Below, one piece after another: positions 34,093 to 43,400 of a stretch of DNA of 53,973 nucleotides. Numbering within the stretch: position 1 is the stretch's first letter; each line of letters starts with the position of its first letter. The notes below the pieces were generated by a model that was given only the letters and a program-made list of their open reading frames with translations, was not told the DNA's origin and did not search any database. The translations under genes and the position numbers were made by a program. Source of the DNA: Verrucomicrobiales bacterium (lineage in GTDB: Bacteria > Verrucomicrobiota > Verrucomicrobiia > Verrucomicrobiales > V1-33); contig JAGNEJ010000026.1 in assembly GCA_018003315.1 (NCBI GenBank), forward strand, positions 1-53,973, read 5' to 3'.

Positions 34093-35280
34093 CTACATTT
34101 TCGGAACGTAAATGTCCAGTTCCGGTGCGGGGGGCAGTGCACCGTCGATCTGCTGCACGGTGTTGGCCAGCGAGGGGTAATTGGCCAGCGGAACCAGTTC
34201 TACGATCAGCCGTTTTCCCTTCTCCCAGTCGCGGCACGGCTGGATTTTCCGCTCCCAGACCACCGGGTGCGCGACCCTGATTTTTTGATGATCGTAAGCG
34301 CCGTGGAACACGCGAACCACTTCATATTCGTAGATGCCGAACGCCCGTTCGTAGGTGATTTCCGAGGGAGTGGCAAATTCCGACTTTTTTGTCAGGCGGA
34401 TTTCCACGGTCACGGCGTTGTCCGGTGCGGCCTCGATCACCTTCGCCCTTCTCACCTCGATCCGGTCGGCTTCCTCCGCCTCCTTGTCCGATGATTTTAC
34501 CGGTCCGGCTTTCCTGGGGGCGCCTGGCCGCGCTGCTTTTGGCGCTGTCTGTGCGGTATTGCGGGCGGCGGGGCGTTCCACTCCTGCGTATTTCAGAAAA
34601 TCCGCGGCCACCATTTCCGCCCATGCTGCTGCCTCGGTGGGACCGTAATGAATGCCATCCGTTCCGGGATAAGGATCGGAAAACTTGGTGACGGCATAAC
34701 TGTCGAACAGTCGCCCTGATTTCTGCACGACCCGTTTCATGATGCCGAGCATCGACTGCTGGACATCCGCCGAAAAACGGCCCGGATGCGAACTCGGCGG
34801 CGTGATCCAGTAAAGTTTCTTCCCGCGGCTGGTCACTGCCGTGCACATTTTCTCTACCAGTTGCTCCACCTCCGCGGCCCCCTGCCCGTCTCCCTTGCGG
34901 CGTGAAAGCAGCGTGGAATAAAGATTCGCCCCAGTTTGAACGATCACAATGTCAGGGCGGTATTGTTCGATCAAATCCTCCACCTTCGGCACGGGGTCGA
35001 TCACCTTGACCCGTTTGTTGATTTTGGAAGTTCGTGCCCAGTGGCCAATGTCACAGGAAATGGGGTCGAATTCCCTCAGCCAGTAATAGGGAGTCGCCCC
35101 GCCGGTGACATCGGTGTAAACTGCAAGCCCGCATTCCCTCAGCCGCTTGTCCAGCGTGGTGCCAAATGCCCCCAGACTCATGCTGTCCCCAAGAAACAAC
35201 ACCCGCTTGGCCGCCGCAGAAACCGTTCCTATTCCCGCCAGCAGCAGAATGAGCAATGAGCATGCAAGCGGACGGTTCAT
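34093..35280 (-). CDS. Secreted SGNH/GDSL hydrolase-like protein
   Basis: With the start at 35280 this is a 395-aa exported protein (MNRPLACSLLILLLAGIGTVSAA). The SGNH blocks are FLGDSMSLGAFG (nucleophile Ser), a block III with Asn in VQTGANLY, and a C-terminal Asp-x-x-His in DGIHYGPTEAA. After about residue 245 come a charged linker and a beta-rich C-terminal domain of about 120 residues (VRVFHGAYDHQKIRVAHPVVWERK) that I do not recognise. It may act on cell-wall or extracellular polysaccharide esters; the substrate is unknown. Confidence 0.8.
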   Translation of the reverse strand: MNRPLACSLLILLLAGIGTVSAAAKRVLFLGDSMSLGAFGTTLDKRLRECGLAVYTDVTGGATPYYWLREFDPISCDIGHWARTSKINKRVKVIDPVPKVEDLIEQYRPDIVIVQTGANLYSTLLSRRKGDGQGAAEVEQLVEKMCTAVTSRGKKLYWITPPSSHPGRFSADVQQSMLGIMKRVVQKSGRLFDSYAVTKFSDPYPGTDGIHYGPTEAAAWAEMVAADFLKYAGVERPAARNTAQTAPKAARPGAPRKAGPVKSSDKEAEEADRIEVRRAKVIEAAPDNAVTVEIRLTKKSEFATPSEITYERAFGIYEYEVVRVFHGAYDHQKIRVAHPVVWERKIQPCRDWEKGKRLIVELVPLANYPSLANTVQQIDGALPPAPELDIYVPKM

Positions 35281-35557
35281 TTGATAGGAAATGGATTGCA
35301 CCATAGCCGCCGCACGGAGTTCGACAAGGTTCCAGGCGGGAAATTTTGGCTGACCGGGGAAAGCTGTCAGTGTGTGTGGTCGGCCTCCACCCGCTTCCCG
35401 GTCTCACGGCAGCGGCATGGGAAAATCGGATGTTCGAAAAAAATTTCTGAACGGATTTCACAAAATCTGCGTCCGAATGTGGTGTTCACAGAAGAAAACA
35501 ATGACGCAGGGCGCTGCATTCGTGCTCTGCCATCCATACCACCCATTTCCTCCGACC

Positions 35558-35803
35558 ATGCCAACTGCTGTTCTGCCTTCCATTGCCGACTGGCGTTCGA
35601 TGCCCGAACTCTGCCGGGATATTCCGTGGCGCAGTCCCCCCGCGGATTCCGCGATGCTTTGCGAGGCGATGGTGGACGGAAAGGCGTGGCAGGTCCGCAT
35701 CAATGAATTCACCGAGGAGGCGCTGTATTCGCTGCTGATCGGCGGCAGGGAGATCACCCGGTTTGACGACTGGCCGGGGTTCTGGAAATGGCCGGGGCAG
35801 TGA
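35558..35803 (+). CDS. Small hypothetical protein
   Basis: This short acidic, Trp-rich protein is 81 aa from the ATG at 35558 (IPWRSPPADSAMLCEAMVDGKAWQVRINEFTEEALYSLLIGG, DDWPGFWKWPG are its features, given here as separate marks). The composition looks like a real folded protein and not a shadow frame, but I recognise no family and see no strong ribosome-binding site; an earlier ATG at 35501 is possible. The 277 bp before it, up to the SGNH gene, hold no other visible feature. Confidence 0.55.
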   Translation: MPTAVLPSIADWRSMPELCRDIPWRSPPADSAMLCEAMVDGKAWQVRINEFTEEALYSLLIGGREITRFDDWPGFWKWPGQ

Positions 35804-35826
35804 TCCCGCCGCCCGCAGCGAATCGG

Positions 35827-36354
35827 CTAGTCCTTTTTCCGGTCGTTCCGCTCGCGGGATGACGGTTTGCCTTCCTTCCTGCCGCCCTTGGCATCTCCGG
35901 CGGGTTTTTCATCCTCCACCACCCGCACTTGTGCCGGGTCCTCCAGCTTCATCTGAAAGCGGTTGTTGTGCTGGGTAATCGTTCCCGTCACCTCGATCGT
36001 CTTTCCGCGGTAAATGGCCGCCGGGTGACCGTTGGGAAATTTGGGATAGGCGTCGGCCCAGGTGACGATCGTGAAATAGCCGCCTTCAAGGTCGAGGAAA
36101 TTCATGCTCTTGGACGGAACTCCCTTGCCGTCCCATTCGTTGGTCCGGATGACCTTGCCGCGCATTACCACTTTGCGTTGGTCGTTGGCCCGGATCGCAT
36201 CGATGTCCCGGGAACTCACTACCGTCAGTGCGCTTGCTTCTGCGGCAGGCGCAGCAGCGGGCGCACTGTCAGCCGGTTTTTTGTCCTCAGCCGGAATGTG
36301 GGTGGCCGTGGCAAGTGCGGCGCAGACTGCGAACAGGCGGGAGATTGTTTTCAT
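35827..36354 (-). CDS. Exported OB-fold-like protein
   Basis: This 175-aa protein starts at 36354, where a signal peptide begins (MKTISRLFAVCAALATATHIPA). An Ala/Pro linker precedes a beta-rich domain with KVVMRGKVIRTNEWDGKG, FLDLEGGYFTIVTWAD and GKTIEVTGTITQHNNRFQMKL, the pattern of an exported OB-fold/tRNA-anti-codon-like domain. The tail is Lys/Glu/Arg-rich. Function is unknown; related exported OB-folds in PVC bacteria have been annotated only as nucleic-acid-binding-like. It lies directly downstream of bioB on the same strand. Confidence 0.72.
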   Translation of the reverse strand: MKTISRLFAVCAALATATHIPAEDKKPADSAPAAAPAAEASALTVVSSRDIDAIRANDQRKVVMRGKVIRTNEWDGKGVPSKSMNFLDLEGGYFTIVTWADAYPKFPNGHPAAIYRGKTIEVTGTITQHNNRFQMKLEDPAQVRVVEDEKPAGDAKGGRKEGKPSSRERNDRKKD

Positions 36355-36389
36355 GGATCGGATATGGCAGGTGAAGGGATTGGCGTCCG

Positions 36390-37394
36390 CTAGCATTTAG
36401 AGCACACCGCGGACTCGGACGGGCGGTTTCCTGCCGCTGCGGGCGGCATCAGGGCTGGGTCAGGCTCCAGTGGAGTGAGTTCAAGTTCCCGCAGGAGCTG
36501 CTGGTCCTCGCGCATTCCGGGATTGTCGGCGGTCAGGAGTTTGTCGCCGTAGAAAATGGAATTGGCACCCGCAAAAAAGCAGAGCGCCTGGGCCTCGCGG
36601 GAGAGCCGCTTCCTGCCCGCAGAAAGGCGCACTTTGGATTTTGGCAGGGCGATGCGCGCAGTGGCGATCATCCGGACAATGTCGAAGACATCCACTTGAT
36701 CGGAATCTGCCAGAGGTGTGCCCGGCATGGGCATGAGGCTGTTGATGGGGACGCTTTCAGGCGGGGGATTGAATTCGCTGAGCACTTCCAGCATGCGGAG
36801 GCGATCCGCCTGCGTTTCCCCCAGGCCGAGGATGCCGCCGCAGCAGACGGACATGCCCGCGTCCTGCGCGTGGCGGATCGTGTTCAGCCGGTCCTGAAAC
36901 GTGTGGGTGCTGACGATGTTTGGATAGTGTTCCGGCGAGGTGTCGATGTTGTGATTGTAGGCGGTGACGCCGGCATCCCGGAGCTGACGGGCTTCCTCCG
37001 CGCCGAGTTCGCCGAGGGTGACGCAAATTTCCATACCGAGGCGAGAAACGTCCCGGACCACATCCAGCACCTGTTCAAAGCGCTGGGTGCCGGTGCGCAC
37101 CCCGCGCCAGGCGGCTCCCATGCAAAAGCGGGTGGCCCCACTGCGTCGGGCAGCTTCCGCCCGTTCCAGGACGTCGGCCTTGTCCATGAGCTGCTCCCGC
37201 TCCACGCCGCTGTCGTAGCGCGAGCTTTGCGCGCAGTAGGAGCAGTCCTCGCTGCACCCGCCGGTTTTGATGCTCAGCAGCGTGCAAAGCTGCACCTCGC
37301 CTGCGGGCCAGTGGGCCTCGTGGACGGAGCGGGCCTGCTTCAGCAGGTCGAAGAATGGCTGGTGATATATGCGGTGCAGTTCAGAAAGTTTCAT
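36390..37394 (-). CDS. bioB: Biotin synthase
   Basis: This 334-aa radical-SAM enzyme inserts sulfur into dethiobiotin. The SAM cluster cysteines are Cys47, Cys51 and Cys54 (GGCSEDCSYC), and the second cluster is supported by YNHNIDTSPEHYPNI and GGILGLGE. The C-terminal FFAGANSIFYGDKLLTADN is typical of the family. Length is normal. No other bio genes are visible in the window. Confidence 0.96.
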   Translation of the reverse strand: MKLSELHRIYHQPFFDLLKQARSVHEAHWPAGEVQLCTLLSIKTGGCSEDCSYCAQSSRYDSGVEREQLMDKADVLERAEAARRSGATRFCMGAAWRGVRTGTQRFEQVLDVVRDVSRLGMEICVTLGELGAEEARQLRDAGVTAYNHNIDTSPEHYPNIVSTHTFQDRLNTIRHAQDAGMSVCCGGILGLGETQADRLRMLEVLSEFNPPPESVPINSLMPMPGTPLADSDQVDVFDIVRMIATARIALPKSKVRLSAGRKRLSREAQALCFFAGANSIFYGDKLLTADNPGMREDQQLLRELELTPLEPDPALMPPAAAGNRPSESAVCSKC

Positions 37395-37536
37395 GCGGCG
37401 GCGCTGTCCTTAACCCACGCTGAGTCACGGCTCAACCGCGATCTTCCAACTCGTGCAGCCCCGGTTATTTTCACTGCAATTTCGGCTTTTCTCAGGTGCA
37501 AACCACCCTGAGAGTCCGCCTTTTCCATCGCCCCCC

Positions 37537-38757
37537 ATGAAACTGAAAGCCTTTCTAGGACTGCTCCCACGCCAGGAATTCGTAACCGAGGTGGCCGCCG
37601 TGCCGTATGACGTTGTGGACACCCGTGAAGCCCGCGAACTTGCCGCCGGGCATCCGCTGAACCTGCTGCACGTGGACCGCGCGGAAATCGACTTGCCGAA
37701 CGATGCGGACCCCTACGGGGATGCCGTCTATGAAACGGCACAGCGGAACTTCCAGCGTCTCATCGCCGAAGGCGTGCTGGTCAGGGAGACATCCCAGTCC
37801 ATTTACCTCTATCAGCAAGAAATGAACGGGCGCAGGCAGACCGGAGTTCTGGCGGCGTGCAGCGTGCAGGACTATGCCGATGACATCATCCGCAAGCACG
37901 AAAAAACCCGCAAGGTCAAGGAGGACGACCGCACCCGCCTCGTCGATGCCCTCAGTGCCCACACTGGTCCCATTTTCCTGACATTTCGCGACCAGGAACC
38001 CATTCAAGCGCTCATCGACGCCACCCTGCGGAACACTCCGCATTTTGACTTCACGGCCGCCGATGGCGTGGCCCACCGCCTCTGGCGGGTGGAGGATCCC
38101 GGGGCCTTCGTCACGGCCTTCGGCCAAGTCCCGCTGGCCTACGTGGCGGATGGCCACCACCGCAGCGCCAGCGCCTGGCGGGTGGGCACGCAGCGGGCGG
38201 CTGCCAATCCGCACCACGATGGTTCGGAGGACTACAACTGGTTTCTGGGCGTTCTTTTTCCCGCCAGCCACCTGCAAATTCTGCCCTACAACCGCCTTGT
38301 TCTAGACCTCAATGGCCACACCGCTGCGGGGCTGCTGGAGCAGATTTTAGCAGCGGGATTTTCCGTAACTCCCGCGGCCGCGCCCACCCCTGACCGGCCG
38401 GGAAATGTCCATCTCTACCTGGGCGGGACATGGCACCGCATTGGGTGGGATGCCGCCTCCATTTCCGACCCGGTCAAAAGTCTGGATGTCAGCGTGCTCC
38501 AAGACCGCATCCTCGCTCCCCTCCTGGGCATTGATGATCCGCGCACAAACGATCGCATCGAATTCGTTGGCGGCATCCGGGGGACGGCGGAACTCGAACG
38601 CCGGGTGGACTCCGGAGCGGCCGCAGCGGCATTCTCCTTGTTTCCGGTCACGGTTGAACAACTGATGGCGATCGCTGACGCCGGCGAAATCATGCCGCCC
38701 AAAAGCACTTGGTTCGAACCGAAATTGCGCAGCGGCCTAGTGATTCAGACATTCTGA
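37537..38757 (+). CDS. DUF1015-family protein
   Basis: With the start at ATG 37537 this is a 406-aa cytoplasmic protein. The family signatures are AVPYDVVD near the N terminus, DPYGDAV, YLYQQE, and the conserved YVADGHHRSASA with its paired histidines. The family is widespread in bacteria and sometimes found near serine or phosphoserine metabolism genes, but has no agreed function. It is divergent from bioB. Its stop lies 6 bp before an insertion-sequence remnant, but the C terminus looks complete. Confidence 0.88.
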   Translation: MKLKAFLGLLPRQEFVTEVAAVPYDVVDTREARELAAGHPLNLLHVDRAEIDLPNDADPYGDAVYETAQRNFQRLIAEGVLVRETSQSIYLYQQEMNGRRQTGVLAACSVQDYADDIIRKHEKTRKVKEDDRTRLVDALSAHTGPIFLTFRDQEPIQALIDATLRNTPHFDFTAADGVAHRLWRVEDPGAFVTAFGQVPLAYVADGHHRSASAWRVGTQRAAANPHHDGSEDYNWFLGVLFPASHLQILPYNRLVLDLNGHTAAGLLEQILAAGFSVTPAAAPTPDRPGNVHLYLGGTWHRIGWDAASISDPVKSLDVSVLQDRILAPLLGIDDPRTNDRIEFVGGIRGTAELERRVDSGAAAAAFSLFPVTVEQLMAIADAGEIMPPKSTWFEPKLRSGLVIQTF

Positions 38758-38763
38758 AAAAAT

Positions 38764-39064
38764 TTGCCAGCGCAGGGAGACACCACCCTGACCAAAGTGA
38801 AGTATCTGTGGCCGACCACCCCCCTGAATTTGAGTTCCGAGAAACGCACCCGCTTCAAAGCCAGCCTGACGCGATGGCTCAACGGGTTTGCCCACCCCAT
38901 CAGCAACGCCCTGGCTGAAGGCTACAACCGCGTGATCCAAGCCCTCAAATCCGCCGCCCGAGGTTTCCGCAACTTCCCACACAACCGCGTCCGCATTTTC
39001 TTCCTCCTCGGAAAACGCGACATCTCCCTGCCGTGAAAATTCCCACACGAATCCGGGAAGGGCC
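38764..39064 (+). pseudogene. ISL3-family transposase C-terminal remnant with right terminal repeat
   Basis: Ninety residues resemble the C terminus of ISL3-family transposases (YLWPTTPLNLSS, ALAEGYNRVIQALKSAARGFRN, RIFFLLGK). The N-terminal and central parts, including the first catalytic Asp residues, are missing, and the region between LNLSS and RWLNGF looks internally shortened. Bases 39033-39064 (a C/A-rich stretch reading TTCCCACACGAATCCGGGAAG) resemble the terminal inverted repeat usual for this family. No left repeat was found, so the element is not mobile by itself. The next 140 bp to the downstream gene hold nothing I recognise. Confidence 0.65.
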
Positions 39065-39207
39065 ATTCCAGGAGCGGCAACGTCTCAACGAAACGTTCAA
39101 TGGGCCAGCCACGCGGCGGAAGATGTCAGAGGTGGCCGAAGCTGCCAAGGCGATTGAAGTGGATGGCGGGCGGGGCAAAGCGCCCAAGGTCCGACCACAG
39201 AGTTGTG

Positions 39208-40392
39208 TCAGGGAATCCGAAACAGGTGCACGGCGTAGCCGACAAACGGAGCTTCGAATGTTCCCCGCGTCACCGGTATCTGCCGGGATTCCCCCAGAAC
39301 CTCGGCGGAGGCGGAGGCTTTGATTCCGCGCAATTCAAAGCGGACATTCGCCGGAGCCGGCCCAAAATTGGCCGCAAACAGATAGGTGGCATCCTTCCGG
39401 CGTTTCACCATGGCGGCGACGGACGAGTTCGCAGGAGTGATGCTCAGAATGTCAGTCAGGGTGGGGCTGTTGAGCACAGGTGCCAGGTCCCGGATTTGAC
39501 GATTGAGTGCCGTGACCGCGGTGAGCGTCACGGGATCCTCCAGCAGGGCTGATTCCTTGAAGGACGGCTTGAATTGATGGACAAAGTAGATGAGGCCGCG
39601 GGAACCGCGGATGATGGCCATCCATGCTTCTGCGTGAATCTGTGCCGGACTGGCCTTGCGCCCCACGCCGCCGATGTCGGTGCATTCGATGCAGGTCCAC
39701 ACCGGCTTGGCGCCTCCGCTCCACTTCACCAGGCGCTCCACGCCCCGCGGTACGTATTCCAACTTGCCGGTGATTTCCGGGGTTTCGTGGACCACCGGGT
39801 AAATGTCGAAGGAGGCAATGTCGCAGCCCTTGAGGTATCGGACGTAGTCTTCAGGGTGGTTTCGTCGCACGCCGCGTCCGATGTAATTGTCATAGGCAAC
39901 GCCCTGACCAAGATTCAACAGCACCGGCCGGGTGGCGTCGGCCTTGCGCATTGCGTGATAGTGTTCCACAATTTTCTCTGGCAGGATCGGCGGTCCGTAA
40001 CCTTTTCCTCCGGGGAGCGCCTGGGCATTGTCCGGCTCGTCCCCATGCATCCATGCGGCAATCAGCGGATCATTCCGATGTGCCAGACCTGTCTCGTTTT
40101 GATCGCAGATCACCGGCATTCCTGCTTTTTTCAATGCCTGCAATTGGGCATCCGTCGGTCCCTGCCACAATCCCACATACAGATTGATGCCCGCTTCCTT
40201 GAACTTCGCGGCATTGCGCGGCTGCTGCAGCCAGACTGCGACGGGGAAAAAGGAATCATCCACCGGGCGGCCATCCGGAGCAAACAGGCGGGTTTCGGTC
40301 TGCGGTTTCGGCGGCTCTGCCGCGCTGCCGCTGATGTTTGCCGACCATGCGGCAAAGCCCAAAAGAAGTGCAGGAATCCGGCCAGTGATCAT
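39208..40392 (-). CDS. Secreted TIM-barrel glycoside-hydrolase-like protein
   Basis: This is a 394-aa exported protein (signal residues 1-25). The body reads as a (beta/alpha)8 glycosidase-like fold: FFPVAVWLQ, GINLYVGLWQGP, AWMHGDEPDN with an acidic pair at the usual position, LLNLGQGVA, SFDIYPVVHE, VWTCIECTDIGG and AEAWMAIIRGSRGLIYFVHQ. A short beta-sandwich C-terminal domain follows (TYLFAANFGPAPANVRFELRG). It resembles GH42-type or beta-galactosidase-like proteins of PVC bacteria, but I cannot assign a GH family. The substrate is probably a polysaccharide fragment. Confidence 0.75.
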   Translation of the reverse strand: MITGRIPALLLGFAAWSANISGSAAEPPKPQTETRLFAPDGRPVDDSFFPVAVWLQQPRNAAKFKEAGINLYVGLWQGPTDAQLQALKKAGMPVICDQNETGLAHRNDPLIAAWMHGDEPDNAQALPGGKGYGPPILPEKIVEHYHAMRKADATRPVLLNLGQGVAYDNYIGRGVRRNHPEDYVRYLKGCDIASFDIYPVVHETPEITGKLEYVPRGVERLVKWSGGAKPVWTCIECTDIGGVGRKASPAQIHAEAWMAIIRGSRGLIYFVHQFKPSFKESALLEDPVTLTAVTALNRQIRDLAPVLNSPTLTDILSITPANSSVAAMVKRRKDATYLFAANFGPAPANVRFELRGIKASASAEVLGESRQIPVTRGTFEAPFVGYAVHLFRIP

Positions 40393-40456
40393 GAGGGGAA
40401 TGGTCCGGCACGATGCTCCCGATTGTCAATTTCGCATTCGTGCAGCCGGTCCGCCA

Positions 40457-43400
40457 TCAGGGAACATACAGCCCGATCCACCGGAGGCTTCCGGAATCGC
40501 TTCCGGTCAATTCAAACAGTGCGGGTTTGCCTGGTTCCAGCCAGCGCAGGGGGACTGAAATAGTTAGTATTCCGCAGGCGTCTTCAGCGTTTGCCTCCAG
40601 GACGCGCCACTGGCCGACCACGGAACCGTCCGCACTGCGCCACGAGGAATTGGCCAGGGAAGCCGCAAGATTCAATGCCACCCGACGGTTGATGCGGAGA
40701 TGAAAATTCCCCGCTGGCTGGGAGACATACCCCATGCCTGCGGCAAAACGAAACGTGGCGGAATCCCCTCCAGCGGCAACCGGAGTGCTTTCCCAGGCCA
40801 GTTCCTGCTCGCCATTCAGCGCGCGGCAGCAATGCAGCGGAAGGCTTCCCATCCAACTGGAATAGGTCTGCGAGGCACCGGATTTGATGATTTTGCCGAG
40901 ACGCAGCGGGCTGCTGTCCAGAAAGGTTTTCCGCGCTGCGGCGGTCTGTGCGGGTGTCGCGCTGGCCCATGCGGCAGGTCCTCCAGAACGCAGCCATGCA
41001 TGCAGATCCGCCATGTCCTGCGGAGCCAGGAGCTTTTCCAGTCCTTCGGGCATCAGGGAAACACCCAGCGGCTGAATGCGCGCCACCTCTTTGCGCAGCA
41101 GGGTTTCGGCGATTCCCGCTGGCTGCACCACCACCAACCCGGTTGCTGTTTCCTCCCGAATGATGCCCGCGCGGGTTCGCCCGTCCGTGGTCACGACTTC
41201 GCAGGCGAGATGCGCGGGTTCGATCACCGCATTGGGATCGACGATGGCCATTACCAGATCCAGCACGGGTTTGGCGCGGTAGGCGGCGATGTCAGGACCA
41301 ACCGCGTGTCCGATGCCATTCGCAGCATGGCATGTGGCGCAGTTTTTTTGAAACACTGCCTCGCCAGCTTCCAGATTTCCGGACAATCCGGCCGTGGCCG
41401 CGTAGGGCTTCATCCGATCCCCCACGCTCGCCGTGGATCGCGCGGGGAAGAGCCCGGCAGCCTCGGGAAGCACGCGGATCACCGCCTGCTGATCCACCAG
41501 CGGAATCTCCGCGGGAAGCAGGCGACCCGCTCGCACCGCCTTCACCAGCAGCGGATTCCACTCCCGGCGGCTGCTCAGTGCATGGACAATGGCGCTCCGC
41601 ATCGCCGGAGTGCCCGCTTGGAGAAATTCCGTTAGTCGCTGCCCGTTATTTGCGCCGCCGCGCCGGGTGACGATCTCCAGCACCGCCGTCGCACCGGTAT
41701 CACCAAAAATTCCCAGCAGCGCCTCGTCCGGCAGACCGATGGCACCCAGCAGGCGCAATGCGTCAGGATCCCCCTCGCTCATGGCCGCTTTGCCGCGGGC
41801 CTCCAGCAAGTTCTTGCGAGGGCCATCCATGTGTTCCTTCATTTTCTCACACAATTCCGCCAGCAATCTCAGCGGTGCCTCCGGACTGGCCAGCAGCAGA
41901 TCCAGTGCAGCGTCAGGATGCTTCACGGAGGCGGCAAAGCCAGCGATCAATTCCTGACGTCCGGGCGTCTGCGCAGGCGCCTGCAGCATCCGTTGCAAGC
42001 ATGCTTCAGCGCAGTCGGCTGCGGAACTGAACACCGCTGCGCGGATCCAGGGATCCCCACCATGTGTCAGGGCAATCGACGAAAGCTGGTCCGGGTTCGT
42101 CGAGGCAAGCGCCGCCGCGGCGGCGACTTTGGGAACTGGATCGGAAATGACCGGAGTCAGGTCCACACGGTATTTTCCTGCCAGGCGTGCGGCGATTTCC
42201 CTGACATGGGCGTCCCCGTCTTTCAGTGCGGCGGAAATCTCCTGGGCCGTCAGCGATCCGATGCCATCGCGCACCGCGAGCGCCTGGCCGCGAACCTGGG
42301 GAATGGGGCTTTGCAACAGGGCGGCAAGGCCGGACGAACGGCCCCGGAGCAGGATTTCCATGTGGACCCGGTCGCGTTCCGTTCCGTTGCGAGTGGCCAG
42401 CGCAGCCGCCAGATCGGCGTCGGAAAGCGCCGTCAAGTCGCGGACGGAACGCAGGGGTTTTCCCGGCACTTTCAGACGGTAAATCCGTCCGCGATCACTG
42501 CCGGCGCGGAGGTCCAGTCGCTTCTGGCGCTCCTCCGGGATCCAGGTGGGGTGCTCGATGACAAACCGGTACATGTCCACGATCCACAGGGCTCCATCCG
42601 GTCCGGTTCGGGCCTGGACAAAGCGGCTCCAGTTGTCTCTGCTGGAAAAAAATTCCCGCTGCGGTTCGTCTGGTGCCCTGCTGCCACTGAAGGTCACGCC
42701 ATCGTCCGCCAGCACCGTGCGGCGAACCAGATTATGAACGGGTTCGCAGGTAAAGGCATTGCCGGAATACGCTTCACCGAGCCAGTCATCGCGATAAATG
42801 GCCACGCCACAGCCTGATGTGGTGCGGTTGGCCATGTGCGGCTCGTTATAGCGCTCCAGAGTCCTGCTGGTGGGAAACAGCGGACCTTCACCGGTTTTGG
42901 CGAGGGGATTCACCCGGGCTGCTGGGGGGGCAACGTGCGCATTTCGCTGCAGGGGGCCATCCGGCAGCGGATAGTGCCAGAGCAGCGTGGAATTGTCGCA
43001 CCCAAACCAATGATCCCAGTCGTCGCGCGGGCGCCCCTGCTGGGTTTTGCCGGAGGCGGCTTCGATGACTCCGGACGCCGGATCGAAGCGGAAGTCGCGC
43101 CCTGACAAATCGATGTTGCCCGGGGTGATCCGCCCGCCGATCAGCCCGCCGCTGCCGTGAATCCAGTTGTCGAGCCCAAGGGCCAGTCCATTGACCCGCG
43201 CGTTGTAGTTTTCGGTGGACCAACCGCTGTAGCGCTTCTCCACCCGGTCGGCGCGGCCGTCGCCGTCGGTGTCCTCCGCCCAGAGGATGTCCGGCGCCGC
43301 GCAGACAAATGCACCGCGCCCACGGCAGAGGAAACCGGTGGGAAATTTCAGCCCGTCGAGAAACACCTGGGCCTTGTCAGGAAGGCCGTCGCCGTTGGTG

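Noticed and set aside
39033-39323. 97-codon open frame after the transposase remnant
   Set aside because: It starts in the IS terminal repeat and runs antisense into the next gene; it is not supported as a gene.
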